Under the pieces are notes generated by a model that saw nothing but the letters and a program-made list of their open reading frames with translations, searched no databases and was not told the origin of the DNA. Shown here one piece after another: positions 29,610-39,314 of a stretch of 64,000 nt of DNA (position 1 is its first letter; each line of letters opens with the position of its first letter). The position numbers were made by a program, and so were the translations under genes. This DNA is from Rhodospirillaceae bacterium (GTDB lineage: Bacteria; Pseudomonadota; Alphaproteobacteria; Rhodospirillales; UBA2165): the NCBI GenBank assembly GCA_018674495.1, contig JABHAA010000121.1:1-64000 (forward strand). The letters run 5' to 3'.

Positions 29610-30482
29610 CTACTCCCCTTCGTAGTGAAAGCGGTAGGCGTCGCCGTCGCGCATGATGGTGCCGAAGGTGGGCGGTGGAAAATGCGCTGGCACGACGATC
29701 AAATCGGTCTCGGCGGCACGCTCGCAAAAATCCCGGCGCGTCTTGATCGCCATTGGCTTATCGTCGCAGAAGCCGGAGCACCAATCGGGATAGGTGAGCT
29801 GCAAGGGATGGTGCGTCATATCGCCAATGAAGATAGCGTGCTCGCCGCCATCTTCGACATTGATACCTACATGGCCGGGCGAGTGACCGATCATTGGCTC
29901 AAGCCAAAGGCCATCCTCGACTTCATGGTCCATGGGAACCAGTTGCGACTGGCCAGCGGCGACGATGGGCAACACACTGTCGACCAGATGCACCAGAGGC
30001 TGCTCGGCGGCATTGTTGACGGCTTCCCAATGGGTGAATTCAGGCTCGGCAAACAGATATTTGGCGTTGGGGAATGTGGGCACCCACTGGCCGTTCTCCA
30101 ACTTGGTGTTCCAGCCCACATGATCCGGGTGCAGATGTGAGCACAGCACGATATCGATATCTTCAGGGGTCGCGCCGGCGGCAGCCAAGCGTTCCAGCCA
30201 GCGCGTATTCAACTGATTGGCCATGGGATTGGGGCGATCCTTGTGGTTGCCGAAGCAGCCATCGATCAAAATCGTGTGGTGCGGGGTTTTCAACAGGAAG
30301 CTTTGTATCGGCGCCACAAACAAATCAGTTTCAGGGTCATAATGGCGGGGAATCAGCCAGGACGCATGTTCCTTCAATATCTCCGGCGTGCAGTCGGGCA
30401 ACAGGCGCCAAGGCTCAAACCTGGGACCCTCCAGTTCGATGATCATGTCGATGCCGTATTTGCCGATGTTTCGTGTTGGCAT
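29610..30482 (-). CDS. MBL-fold metallo-hydrolase
   Basis: This 290-residue cytoplasmic protein belongs to the metallo-beta-lactamase superfamily. The metal-binding motif HxHxDH is present as SHLHPDHVG, followed by a later His in GHSPGHVGI and an Asp in IGDMTHH, which together would hold two metal ions. Overall layout resembles the group containing N-acyl-homoserine lactonases and methyl-parathion-hydrolase-like enzymes, but no substrate can be assigned. It lies between lolD and dnaE, genes that are often adjacent in related genomes. Confidence 0.82.
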   Translation of the reverse strand: MPTRNIGKYGIDMIIELEGPRFEPWRLLPDCTPEILKEHASWLIPRHYDPETDLFVAPIQSFLLKTPHHTILIDGCFGNHKDRPNPMANQLNTRWLERLAAAGATPEDIDIVLCSHLHPDHVGWNTKLENGQWVPTFPNAKYLFAEPEFTHWEAVNNAAEQPLVHLVDSVLPIVAAGQSQLVPMDHEVEDGLWLEPMIGHSPGHVGINVEDGGEHAIFIGDMTHHPLQLTYPDWCSGFCDDKPMAIKTRRDFCERAAETDLIVVPAHFPPPTFGTIMRDGDAYRFHYEGE

Positions 30483-30514
30483 GAGACTCTCCCTTGTTGA
30501 ATAATTGCCGTGGA

Positions 30515-31195
30515 CTACCTCTCTAGCAGGACGCCGTCTTCGAGGCGCAGCACCCTGTCCATGCGCGCCGCCAATACCGGGTTGTGGGTGGCGATCAGGG
30601 CGGCGAGACCGGCGCCGCGCGCTTGGCTCATCAAAAGCTGAAACACCTCGTCGGCGGTGCCGGGATCGAGATTGCCGGTAGGCTCGTCGGCGAGCAAGAT
30701 TTTGGGTGCGTTAGCCAGCGCCCGGGCGATGGCGATACGTTGCTGCTCGCCCCCCGATAGGCGCGCCGGGCGGTGGCTGGCGCGGGCTTCAAGGCCCATA
30801 GCGGAGATCAACTCAGACGCCCGGATGCGCGCGTGGCTTTTGGATATGCCGGCGATCAACTGCGGGATGACGATATTTTCCAAGGCCGTAAACTCGGCCA
30901 GCAAATGATGATACTGATAGACAAAGCCCAGATCACTGCGCCGCACCAGGGTGCGCTCTGCTTCGGATAATGAGCCCGCCGGACGACCGCCAATTTCGAT
31001 ATCGCCTGCTTCGGCTTGTTCCAGCAGTCCGGCGATTTGCAACAGCGTGGATTTGCCGGACCCGGACGGCCCCACCAGGGCGACAATCTCTCCTTCCTTC
31101 AATTCCATATCGACGCCGCGCAGCACTTTCAGGTCGGTCTCGCCCTGGTGAAAGGTCTGCGCAATACCGGTGAGTTTGAGGAGGCTATCGGGCAT
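30515..31195 (-). CDS. lolD: Lipoprotein-releasing system ATP-binding protein LolD
   Basis: This ABC ATPase of about 226 residues powers release of lipoproteins from the inner membrane to LolA. Walker A is GPSGSGKST, the signature motif is [15 protein letters not shown] and Walker B is [13 protein letters not shown] used the ATG at 31195; a GTG at 31213 overlapping the lolC stop as GTGA is equally possible. It pairs with the LolC-type permease directly upstream. Confidence 0.94.
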   Translation of the reverse strand: MPDSLLKLTGIAQTFHQGETDLKVLRGVDMELKEGEIVALVGPSGSGKSTLLQIAGLLEQAEAGDIEIGGRPAGSLSEAERTLVRRSDLGFVYQYHHLLAEFTALENIVIPQLIAGISKSHARIRASELISAMGLEARASHRPARLSGGEQQRIAIARALANAPKILLADEPTGNLDPGTADEVFQLLMSQARGAGLAALIATHNPVLAARMDRVLRLEDGVLLER

Positions 31196-31209
31196 GGGTT
31201 TTCGCCGCG

Positions 31210-32454
31210 TCACTCGTAGCGGAGCGCTTCAACCGGATCCAGACGCGCCGCGCGCCAGGACGGATAGAGGGTCGCCAGGATCGATAGGGTCAATCCCATC
31301 AACACAATCGCGGTCACCTCGCCGGCATCGACGATGGCCGGCAGGCGGGACAGGAAATATATCTCCGATGCGAACAGCTCGGTTCCGGTGAGGCCCTGCA
31401 GCCATTGGCGTATGGTTTCGATATTCTCGGCGAAGCTCAATCCTAAGATAAAGCCGAACAAGGTTCCGATCACACCAACGCTGGCGCCCGATATAAAGAA
31501 GACGCGCATGATCATGCCCCGGGTCGCCCCCATGGTGCGCAGAATGGCAATGTCCCTGCCCTTGTCCTTGACCAGCATGATCAGGCTGGAAATGATGTTG
31601 AAAGCGGCGACCACGATGATCAGGGTCAAGATCAGGAACATGACGTTGCGTTCCACCTGAATGGCGTTGAAGAAGCTGGAGTTTCGCCGTTGCCAGTCGA
31701 CCGTCTTGCCCTTGCGGTCCAAAACCCGCCAGATGGTTCGGGCCATGGCCGGCGCGGCGTCCGGATTGCCCAGCACAACGTCCAGGTAATTGACCGCTTT
31801 GGGCAGCTTAAAATAGATCTGAGCCGCCTCCAAAGGCATGAAGATGAAGCTGGAATCATATTCATGCATGCCAACATTGAAAAGGGCAGAGACCGTATAG
31901 GCGCGCATGCGGGGCACCGTGCCGAAGGCGGTGATATTGCCTTTCGGCGAGATCAACGTGATTTTGCTGCCCACTTGAAGCCCCAGATTGCGGGCCAGTC
32001 TTGTGCCGATCAGCACGCTGTCCTGGCCGCCGAATTTCTGCAAACTGCCGGCGACGATATTGTCGGCGATGATCGGGCGGGCGCGGGCATCGGCGGGCCG
32101 CATACCGCGCACCAAGGCGCCATTGGCGTTGCCGCCGGCGGACGCCATCACCTGACCCTCGATAATCGGCGTAACTTTGCGCACCCCGGCCATCTTGGCG
32201 ACTTTGTTCGCCGTGGCATCAAAGTCGGTGAGGCTTTGCGAGGCGCCATAGACGCTGATATGGCCATTGACGCCAAGGATACGGCCCAGCAATTCCTGGC
32301 GGAAACCATTCATCACCGACATGACGATGATCAGCGTGGCGACGCCAAGACCAATGCCGAGCAGAGAAAACCACGCGATGACGGAGATAAATCCTTCCTG
32401 GCGGCGGGCACGCAAATAGCGCATGGCCATCATCCATTCGAAGGAGGAAAACAT
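31210..32454 (-). CDS. lolC: LolC/LolE-type lipoprotein-releasing permease
   Basis: This 414-residue protein has four transmembrane segments (one N-terminal, three C-terminal) and a large periplasmic MacB-like domain, the LolC/LolE topology. The N-terminal [18 protein letters not shown] and the C-terminal [15 protein letters not shown] regions are characteristic. Only one permease gene is next to lolD, so the transporter may be a homodimer of a LolC/E hybrid, as reported for some other bacteria. The neighbours are proS upstream and lolD downstream. Confidence 0.92.
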   Translation of the reverse strand: MFSSFEWMMAMRYLRARRQEGFISVIAWFSLLGIGLGVATLIIVMSVMNGFRQELLGRILGVNGHISVYGASQSLTDFDATANKVAKMAGVRKVTPIIEGQVMASAGGNANGALVRGMRPADARARPIIADNIVAGSLQKFGGQDSVLIGTRLARNLGLQVGSKITLISPKGNITAFGTVPRMRAYTVSALFNVGMHEYDSSFIFMPLEAAQIYFKLPKAVNYLDVVLGNPDAAPAMARTIWRVLDRKGKTVDWQRRNSSFFNAIQVERNVMFLILTLIIVVAAFNIISSLIMLVKDKGRDIAILRTMGATRGMIMRVFFISGASVGVIGTLFGFILGLSFAENIETIRQWLQGLTGTELFASEIYFLSRLPAIVDAGEVTAIVLMGLTLSILATLYPSWRAARLDPVEALRYE

Positions 32455-32458
32455 AACC

Positions 32459-33781
32459 CTAGCCCACCGAACCGGTAAGCTTGTTCAAGGCGGCATCGAT
32501 GCTCATTTCCTCGCGCTCGCCGCTTGCCCGGGACTTCAATTCAACAACACCGTTCTCCAGCCCGCGCGGCCCGACAATTATCTGCCAGGGCAAACCGATC
32601 AAATCCATGTCTGCGAATTTGACGCCGCCGCGCTGGTCGCGATCATCAATAAGCGCATCCTTACCCGCATTGCCGAGTTTCAGATAAATTTCTTCCGAGG
32701 CCGCATCACATTTCTCGTCGCCGCTGCGCAAATTGATGATGCCCGCATCGAACGGCGCTACGGCTTCGGGCCAGATAATGCCGTCGTCGTCATGGGAGGC
32801 CTCTATAATGCCGCCGACAAGACGCGAGACGCCAATGCCATAAGAGCCCATTTCGATGGCCACCTTGTCGCCCTTTTCATTATTGACGTAGGCGTTCATG
32901 GCGACGGAGTACTTGGTGCCGAAATAAAAGATGTGGCCCACTTCAATACCGCGGGCGACGGTCAGATCATCGCCCAATCCCGCCTCAATCGCCGGATCCC
33001 TCTTTTCATCGGTGGCAGCATAGTAGCTGGTCAGGCTATCAACGGTGGACTGCATGTCTCCCTTTGGATCGAGACCCATCAAATCTATATCCAGATCGAG
33101 CAGATTTATGTGGCAGGCCACTTCGCTTTCGCCGGTCTCGGCCAGGATCATAAACTCGTGGCTCATATCGCCACCGATGGGGCCAGGGTCGGCGGCCATA
33201 GGGATCGCCTTCAGGCCAAGCCGCTGGAAGGTGCGCAAATAGGCAACGAACATGCGGTTGTAGGCGCGCCGGGCGCCGTCGTAATCCAGATCGAACGAAT
33301 AACAATCCTTCATCAGGAATTCCCGCCCGCGCATGATGCCGAAACGCGGGCGCACCTCGTCGCGGAACTTCCATTGAATATGATACAGCATTTTCGGCAA
33401 ATCCCGGTAGCTGCGTACCGAATCCCGGAAAATCTCGGTGATCAATTCTTCGTTGGTGGGACCGTAGAGCATATCGCGGTCGTGGCGGTCGGTGATGCGC
33501 AGCATCTCCTTGCCGTAATCATCGTAGCGCCCGCTTTCTCGCCAAATCTCGGCGGGCTGGATTGTTGGCATCAGCAATTCCTGGGCGCCGGCGCGGTCCT
33601 GTTCCTCGCGCACGATCTGTTCGATCTTTTTGAGCACCCGGTGGCCCAAGGGCAGCCAGGAATAGATGCCGGCGCTGGATTGGCGGATCATGCCGGCGCG
33701 CAGCATAAAGCGGTGCGATACGATTTGCGCCTCGTTCGGATTTTCCTTGAGGGTCGGCATAAAAAATTCGGTGAGGCGCAT
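32459..33781 (-). CDS. proS: Prolyl-tRNA synthetase (short alphaproteobacterial type)
   Basis: This class II synthetase of about 440 residues charges tRNA-Pro. Motif 2-type [21 protein letters not shown] and the [17 protein letters not shown] region are clear. It lacks the roughly 180-residue INS editing insertion present in the E. coli enzyme (572 residues), the normal state in alphaproteobacteria, where separate editing proteins can clear Ala-tRNA-Pro. The ATG at 33781 gives the conserved [13 protein letters not shown] start and has AAAGGA upstream; the frame is open to 33805. It is 4 bases from lolC. Confidence 0.94.
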   Translation of the reverse strand: MRLTEFFMPTLKENPNEAQIVSHRFMLRAGMIRQSSAGIYSWLPLGHRVLKKIEQIVREEQDRAGAQELLMPTIQPAEIWRESGRYDDYGKEMLRITDRHDRDMLYGPTNEELITEIFRDSVRSYRDLPKMLYHIQWKFRDEVRPRFGIMRGREFLMKDCYSFDLDYDGARRAYNRMFVAYLRTFQRLGLKAIPMAADPGPIGGDMSHEFMILAETGESEVACHINLLDLDIDLMGLDPKGDMQSTVDSLTSYYAATDEKRDPAIEAGLGDDLTVARGIEVGHIFYFGTKYSVAMNAYVNNEKGDKVAIEMGSYGIGVSRLVGGIIEASHDDDGIIWPEAVAPFDAGIINLRSGDEKCDAASEEIYLKLGNAGKDALIDDRDQRGGVKFADMDLIGLPWQIIVGPRGLENGVVELKSRASGEREEMSIDAALNKLTGSVG

Positions 33782-33867
33782 CGGCGGGCATTCCTTTGGG
33801 TACAAGCGTCGCGCGACTGTAGGAAAAGCTTAGCGGCTTGTCCATCACACCCTTGGGGTGGGAGCTT

Positions 33868-35025
33868 CTAGCGCCCCCGGCGTAGTACCGCCGCACATTG
33901 CCGCGCCAGTTCTTTCTGATCGGAACCGCCGAGGGATTGTCCGTTGAAGGTCAGCCGCCCGCTGGCGATGTTGTATTTGACCTTGCCGACGACCCCATCG
34001 CCGAGGTTTTCACCGATCTTGGCCGCCGCATTGTGGGCACTGATATTGTCCGTGTTAGCGGTTTCCGAAACGGTGGCCGCATCAGAAGCCGCCGTCGCAT
34101 TTGTGGAGGCCGTATTGGCGGCGGTTAACAGGGCGGCCTTTGACGTTGCGTCAGTCGCCGCAGCCGTGGCTGCAGTCGCCGCCGTGGTTGCCGCCGCCGC
34201 GAGATCGGTGTCGCCAGGATGTTTGGCAGCCTTGGCCGCCGCCGCCGTTGATGCTGCTGCCGCCGTGGTTGAGGCTGCCGTTGCAGCATCGGAAATGGCT
34301 TTGGCACTGTCGGCGGCGGATTTGGCCGCCGTTGCTGCCGATTTGGCGGCACTAGCCTTGCTTGCGGCGCTGGAGGCGTCAGTGGCGGTCGCCGCCGCCG
34401 TGGTTGCGGTGGTGGCAAGGGCTGAGACTGCGTCCGCTTCGGCTTTGGTTTCGGTATATTCCGCCGCCGCAGCGGTGGCAGCGGTCCTCGCGTTATCTTC
34501 TGCAATATCAAGCGCGTTGTTGCCGGGATCGGCTTTCGATGCGGCAATGGCGGTCGTTAGTGCGGTATCGGCGGCGGTCTTAGCAGTGAGAGCGGTGGTG
34601 GCGAGGGTTTGCGCGGCGGTCGCGGCGGCGGTGGCGGACGTGGCCGCCGTCGATGCCGACGTGGCGGCAGATTTGGCCTTGTCGGCGGCGATGGAGGCTG
34701 AGCTGGCAGCCTTGGCGTCGGCTTCCGCCTTACCGAGATAATTTTTGATGTCGAATTTGACGTCAAATGTGATGACGTTGGGGATTTTGATGGGTGAGCC
34801 ACCATGCAAATCCGCCGGCGCAACCTTGCGCCCGCGCACATCGATGCCGGGCCGGTATTTAACATCGGCGCGCGCCTGATGGCGGACCAGACGCTGGCAG
34901 TCTTTTTTGCCGATAGCCAGTTGCGGGCCCTTGGCATGGGCGGCACCGGTGCCGGCCGCGAAATACATCGCGCTCACGACCGGGACCAGAATTGTGGATG
35001 CGCGAACACAGAATCGCCAATTCAT
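33868..35025 (-). CDS. Exported protein with a long alanine-rich insertion
   Basis: This protein of 385 residues has a signal peptide (cleavage near GAAHAKG). A short N-terminal block (about 40-98) contains Cys43 and ADVKYRPGIDVRGRKVAPADL-like residues, and a C-terminal block (about 346-385) contains VGKVKYNIASGRLTFNGQ and Cys377. Between them lie about 235 residues made mainly of Ala, Thr, Ser and Lys in irregular short repeats. The two end blocks look like one small domain known from other alphaproteobacterial exported proteins, here split by the low-complexity insert. I recognise no function. The ATG at 35025 has GGGAG about 7 bases upstream. It sits between tag and proS. Confidence 0.72.
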   Translation of the reverse strand: MNWRFCVRASTILVPVVSAMYFAAGTGAAHAKGPQLAIGKKDCQRLVRHQARADVKYRPGIDVRGRKVAPADLHGGSPIKIPNVITFDVKFDIKNYLGKAEADAKAASSASIAADKAKSAATSASTAATSATAAATAAQTLATTALTAKTAADTALTTAIAASKADPGNNALDIAEDNARTAATAAAAEYTETKAEADAVSALATTATTAAATATDASSAASKASAAKSAATAAKSAADSAKAISDAATAASTTAAAASTAAAAKAAKHPGDTDLAAAATTAATAATAAATDATSKAALLTAANTASTNATAASDAATVSETANTDNISAHNAAAKIGENLGDGVVGKVKYNIASGRLTFNGQSLGGSDQKELARQCAAVLRRGR

Positions 35026-35143
35026 CACATTTCTCCCATTATTCTATTCACATGGGGCGGCTAAGCACGTACGTCATGCGCCGCAGCTTGCCGCAGAAAA
35101 TAGCAAATCTAAGTTGAAGATCGGTTAAACGGGCGCGCCCGCG

Positions 35144-35704
35144 TCAGCACGCTTCCTTGATGCCTTCGGATGCCGCCAGCCAGGACGGGTTGTGGGTGGC
35201 GATTTTCTCAAAGATGGGGCAGTTTTCCCGGTGCGCGCCGGGCAAATAGCCGATGCTCATCAAAAACTCGCCCACAATCTCGCCGCCGACGAACTTGAAG
35301 TTCTGGCGGAACAGCTTAACCCATTCGCCTTTATTTTTGGGCGCGTGGGCTTCGATCCAGTTGGCGAAGCTGCCGTGACTTTCGCGGATGAAGACGATTT
35401 TGCGCGCGTTCTCCACCGTTGCCTCGATCTTGCGCCGATTGCGGATGATGGAGGCGTCTTTGATGAGGCGCTCAATATCATCAGCATCGAAACCGGCAAC
35501 CCGGTCGATATTGAAGTTTTCGAAGGCGATCTTAAAGCCTTCGCGTTTTTTCAGGATGATCAACCAGGATAGCCCGGCCTGAAATATCTCGAGAGTCAGC
35601 CGCTCGAACAATACGGACTCATCGGTGACCGGATATCCATATTCGGTGTCGTGATATGGCCCGTGGAACTGATGGCCGGGGGCCTTGTCGCAATAACTGC
35701 TCAT
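35144..35704 (-). CDS. tag: DNA-3-methyladenine glycosylase I
   Basis: This 186-residue enzyme removes 3-methyladenine from alkylated DNA as the first step of base-excision repair. Conserved residues include YHDTEYGYPVTDE near the N terminus, LEIFQAGLSWL and IIRNRRKIEATVENAR. The zinc-ligand pattern of Tag is present: Cys5, His18 and the His-x3-Cys pair in GAHRENC. The N-terminal motif is CDKAP instead of the usual C-x-W-C form, so the first knuckle is atypical. A GC palindrome follows its stop. Its neighbours are DUF1467 and the alanine-rich gene. Confidence 0.92.
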   Translation of the reverse strand: MSSYCDKAPGHQFHGPYHDTEYGYPVTDESVLFERLTLEIFQAGLSWLIILKKREGFKIAFENFNIDRVAGFDADDIERLIKDASIIRNRRKIEATVENARKIVFIRESHGSFANWIEAHAPKNKGEWVKLFRQNFKFVGGEIVGEFLMSIGYLPGAHRENCPIFEKIATHNPSWLAASEGIKEAC

Positions 35705-35849
35705 GGGACACTTACTGGTTTAATTTACAGAAGGGGCGCGGGCGGTTTCTTTCGTCACGGATATGGTATTAGGTCTCGGATTATCCCCTATAAAGTTGTG
35801 CATTTGAATTACGTTTTCGTCAATGGACGATTGCAAAATACGCAGGGCT

Positions 35850-36098
35850 TCAACGCGTAATGCCGAAATCACCAAGGGTGATCAGGTCAAACTCGATGAT
35901 CGCGTAGACAATCGCCCAGACCACCAGCGCGACACCGGTGTTGATGGCGACCTTGCCCCACATGCGTGACATTGCCGGCGCGCCGGGATCATTGCCCTCC
36001 TCTATATCGCTGTCCCGGCGGACACCGAAGGGAAGCACCAGAAACAAAGTCATCCACCAAATGATGAAATAGATGGCGGCGCCGGTTACCCAGGTCAT
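35850..36098 (-). CDS. DUF1467-family small membrane protein
   Basis: This 82-residue protein has two transmembrane helices (about residues 5-24 and 52-72) joined by a polar loop with VLPFGVRRDSDIEEGNDPGAP, the characteristic part of DUF1467. The family has no known function but is often found after the RNase J gene in alphaproteobacteria, as here. The ATG at 36098 lies 15 bases after the upstream stop. Confidence 0.88.
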   Translation of the reverse strand: MTWVTGAAIYFIIWWMTLFLVLPFGVRRDSDIEEGNDPGAPAMSRMWGKVAINTGVALVVWAIVYAIIEFDLITLGDFGITR

Positions 36099-36113
36099 TC
36101 TCTACAAATCCCT

Positions 36114-37781
36114 CTAGACACGGACGACATGGACCGTTGTCAGCGGCCGCTTGTGGAAAGTGTCACGCAAATGGCGGCGGACGGCGCGGCGGGTCATCTC
36201 GCCAATCTCGGCATCATCGCGCCGGTCGGCCTGGCTCATTTCGGCAATGGCGGCTTTTGCTTCCTCGGTCAATTGTTGGAGCACATAGGGCGCCTCGTCA
36301 TCGTCGGCGAGCCCGAGCATAGTCAATTGCGGCGGCGCAGCCATGCCGCCATCGCCATCAACAATCAAGGTAAAGACCGCCGAGCCGTTGTGCAAAACCC
36401 GGGTGCGTTCGCGCACCACCTGGCCGTCGAGAGGTACCAGCCGGCCACCGTCCAGGGCCAGACGCCCGACCGGGGCCTGATCGATGATGGCGGCCTTGCC
36501 GGGCGCAATCCGAACCACCGAGCCATTTTCCACCAAGACAGAATCCGGCACCTGACATTCCGCGCCAAGCTCTGCATGTTTTTTCAAATGCCGCTGTTCG
36601 CCGTGCACCGGGATCAGAATTTGCGGGCGCACCAGTTGATACATTTCGGTCAGCTCGCCGCGCGCGGGGTGGCCTGATACATGGATGTCTTCGTCATTTT
36701 CCGAGATCACATCTGCGCCCTGCCGTATCAAGGAGTTATGCAGACGGCCAATAGCCAGCTCGTTGCCGGGAATGATGCGCGAGGAAAATATCACCGTATC
36801 GCCCTCACCCAATTTGACCGAACGGTGATCGTCGGCGGCGATACGGGTCAGGGCCGCGCGCGGCTCGCCCTGACTGCCGGTGCAGATGTAAAGGATTTCG
36901 CTATCGTCCATGGCAGCCATCTTTTCCGGCTCCAGGAATTCGGGCAGAACGGTAAGGTAGCCGGTTTCGCGCGCCGCCGCGTTGATCCGCCAGAGCGATC
37001 GTCCCACCAGCGCCACGGCGCGGCCGTTGGCAGATGCGGCCTGAAATATGGTTTTGAGGCGCGCCACGTTGGAAGCGAAACAGGCCACCGCGACCTTGCC
37101 GTTGCAGCGCCCGATCACGGTGGTTAGCCGGTCCAGCAGCGCCGCTTCGGAGCCTGATACGCCCTCGACGAACACATTGGTGGAATCGCCGATGGCCGCC
37201 AGCACACCCTCGTCGCCGAGCGCCTTAAGCGTCACCTGATCGGACGCCTCGCCAATCACCGGATCGGGATCGAACTTCCAATCGCCGGTGTGAAAGATAT
37301 TGCCGAGTGGGGTTCGGAGCACTACGGCGTTGGGCTCCGGCATGGAATGGGTAAGGGTGATCAATTCCAGCTCGAACGGGCCGACGCTGAATTTGCCCTT
37401 TAAGGGGATTTCAATGATCTCTACGGGGGCCGGCTGTTTGTCGGCCTCCAACTTGCGGCGCAACAATGCGGCGGTGAACGGCGTCGCATAAACCGGACAG
37501 CGGAGCCGCCCCCACAAATAGGGCACCGCGCCCAGATGATCTTCGTGACCATGGGTGAGGACAATGCCCGCCAATTGCTTCAAGCGGTCTTCGATGAATT
37601 GGGGGTCGGGAAGAATGACATCGATGGACGGCGTTGTATCGTCGCCGAAGGTAATGCCGAGATCGATAATCAGCCAGTCGTGTTCATCCGGGGGCCCGAA
37701 CCCATAAAGGTTGAAGTTCATGCCTATTTCCTCGGCGCCGCCGAGGGGCACGAATAAAAGCTCGTCGTCCTGTCCCGCCAT
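36114..37781 (-). CDS. rnj: Ribonuclease J
   Basis: This 555-residue enzyme is a metallo-beta-lactamase/beta-CASP ribonuclease with endo- and 5'-3' exonuclease activity in RNA maturation. The zinc motif THGHEDHLGAVP, the downstream HTGDWKFD and the beta-CASP motif VSGHPARGEL are visible. I chose the ATG at 37781 (MAGQDDELLFVPLGG), just after the coaX stop; the frame is open to 37844. It follows nuoN, birA and coaX as in many Rhodospirillales. Confidence 0.94.
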   Translation of the reverse strand: MAGQDDELLFVPLGGAEEIGMNFNLYGFGPPDEHDWLIIDLGITFGDDTTPSIDVILPDPQFIEDRLKQLAGIVLTHGHEDHLGAVPYLWGRLRCPVYATPFTAALLRRKLEADKQPAPVEIIEIPLKGKFSVGPFELELITLTHSMPEPNAVVLRTPLGNIFHTGDWKFDPDPVIGEASDQVTLKALGDEGVLAAIGDSTNVFVEGVSGSEAALLDRLTTVIGRCNGKVAVACFASNVARLKTIFQAASANGRAVALVGRSLWRINAAARETGYLTVLPEFLEPEKMAAMDDSEILYICTGSQGEPRAALTRIAADDHRSVKLGEGDTVIFSSRIIPGNELAIGRLHNSLIRQGADVISENDEDIHVSGHPARGELTEMYQLVRPQILIPVHGEQRHLKKHAELGAECQVPDSVLVENGSVVRIAPGKAAIIDQAPVGRLALDGGRLVPLDGQVVRERTRVLHNGSAVFTLIVDGDGGMAAPPQLTMLGLADDDEAPYVLQQLTEEAKAAIAEMSQADRRDDAEIGEMTRRAVRRHLRDTFHKRPLTTVHVVRV

Positions 37782-37783
37782 GA

Positions 37784-38557
37784 TCAACCGGCGTTCCGCT
37801 GATGCAACAGATAGAGCCCGCGTAAAGTAAGGTACTGATCGCAATGCTGGATGGTTTCGGTGGCCTCGGCAAACAAAGGCGCCAGACCGCCGGTGGCAAC
37901 AACCGTGAGATCGGCGCCATATTCATCGCGAATGCGCGCCGCCAGCCCTTCGATAATCGCGACGTGGCCCCAGAAGATGCCAGACTGCATGGCCGACACT
38001 GTGCCGGTGCCGATTACCTTGTCCGGCCTATCGACGGCAACCCGGGGCAATTGCGCGGCGCCCAGATGCAACGCTTCCAGTGATAGGTTGATGCCTGGAT
38101 AGATCACCCCGCCCCTGTAATCGCCGTTGGCATCTACCACGTCAAAAGTGGTGGCGGTGCCGAAATCGAGAACCAGAAGCGGGCCATCGTAAGATGCGTG
38201 CGCCGCCACCGCATTGCACAAACGATCGGCGCCGACCTCGTTCGGATTGTCGATCAGAACTCCAATGCCCAGGTCCACGTCCGATTTGCCGACCGCCAGG
38301 GGCGTGCAGTGGAAATATTTCTCGCACAGGGTTTGCAGATGCACCAGATTGGCCGGAACCACGGTGGCGATAATGGCTCTATTGATATTATCCTGCGCGA
38401 TATCATCGCCTTGCATGAGCTGGCCGAGCCAGACGCCGAACTCATCGGCGGTGCGATTGGCGCTGGTGGCGGCGCGCCATTCACCGATAACCTCGCCATC
38501 ATCGTCAAAGACGGCGAAGACCACATTGGTGTTCCCTGAATCAATGGCCAACAGCAT
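37784..38557 (-). CDS. coaX: Type III pantothenate kinase
   Basis: This 257-residue actin-fold kinase carries out the first step of coenzyme A synthesis. The nucleotide-binding DSGNTNVVFAVF, the GADRLCNAVAAH motif and the LVLDFGTATTFDVV motif are all present. Type III enzymes need a monovalent cation and are not inhibited by CoA. The ATG at 38557 lies 13 bases after the birA stop. Confidence 0.94.
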   Translation of the reverse strand: MLLAIDSGNTNVVFAVFDDDGEVIGEWRAATSANRTADEFGVWLGQLMQGDDIAQDNINRAIIATVVPANLVHLQTLCEKYFHCTPLAVGKSDVDLGIGVLIDNPNEVGADRLCNAVAAHASYDGPLLVLDFGTATTFDVVDANGDYRGGVIYPGINLSLEALHLGAAQLPRVAVDRPDKVIGTGTVSAMQSGIFWGHVAIIEGLAARIRDEYGADLTVVATGGLAPLFAEATETIQHCDQYLTLRGLYLLHQRNAG

Positions 38558-38570
38558 TTACCGGTACTTC

Positions 38571-39314
38571 CTATTCCTGGCCGGCGAAAAAAACATCGCC
38601 GGAATCAAGCCGTTCAATCTTGCCGGCCCGATCTAATAGAAGTGCGCCGCTTTCGTCCAGACCGTGGAAAGCGCCGGAGACATCGCCGTCCGCGCGGCGC
38701 ACCCGGAGCGGGGTTCCGGGCGGGTGAGATTTCGCCAGCCAAGCCTCGCGGATGGGCTGAAATCCCTCCTCCCGCCAGCGTCCGTACCAATGCTCGAAGC
38801 GGCTACAGAAAGCGGCCAGCGCGTCTTCCGGCAAGGCCGTGGCACCAGCGGCTTTGAGAGAGGTTGCCGGAAACTCGGTGCCGTCCGGATGCGAAGCCAG
38901 GTTAAGGCCGATCCCGGCCACCACCCAGTCAACAGCGCCATCGCGTAATGATGATTCCATCAAAATACCGCCAACCTTTTTGCCCGCCGCCAAAATGTCA
39001 TTGGGCCATTTGAGGCTTAAGTCCAAATTGTTGCTGAGAGATGCTAGCGTTTCAAGGCCCGCCAGTGGCACTGCGAAGCCGATTTCAGCGGCCCTATCTG
39101 GGGCGCAATCGGGGCGTAGCAGAACAGAGCAAAACAAATTGCCGGGCTCTGATATCCAAAGCCGGTTCTGGCGACCGCGCCCCGCGGTTTGGCTGTGCGC
39201 CCAGACAAGGGTGCCGTCCGGCGCGCCGTCTTCTGCGGCCAAGCGCTTGGCTTCGTCGTTGGTGCTGGCGAGGCTTTCGTGTTCCGCCAGAGTAAACCAG
39301 GGCGGGAGTATCAA
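38571..39314 (-). CDS. birA: Biotin-[acetyl-CoA-carboxylase] ligase
   Basis: This 247-residue protein attaches biotin to biotin-dependent carboxylases. The catalytic loop AGRGRQNRLW and the WPNDI motif are present. It lacks the N-terminal DNA-binding domain of E. coli BirA, so it should be an enzyme only. The only plausible start is TTG at 39314, overlapping the nuoN TGA as TTGA; no clear ribosome-binding site is visible, which suggests translational coupling to nuoN. Confidence 0.91.
   Translation of the reverse strand: MILPPWFTLAEHESLASTNDEAKRLAAEDGAPDGTLVWAHSQTAGRGRQNRLWISEPGNLFCSVLLRPDCAPDRAAEIGFAVPLAGLETLASLSNNLDLSLKWPNDILAAGKKVGGILMESSLRDGAVDWVVAGIGLNLASHPDGTEFPATSLKAAGATALPEDALAAFCSRFEHWYGRWREEGFQPIREAWLAKSHPPGTPLRVRRADGDVSGAFHGLDESGALLLDRAGKIERLDSGDVFFAGQE

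Noticed and set aside
33944..34741. A long plus-strand frame rich in Ala and Val opposite the alanine-rich gene
   Set aside because: It mirrors the GCC/GGC repeats of the real gene, which alone has a signal peptide, start site and conserved ends.
35127..35143. GC palindrome after tag as a terminator
   Set aside because: GGGCGCGCCC has no loop and only three T residues follow, so it is too weak to call.
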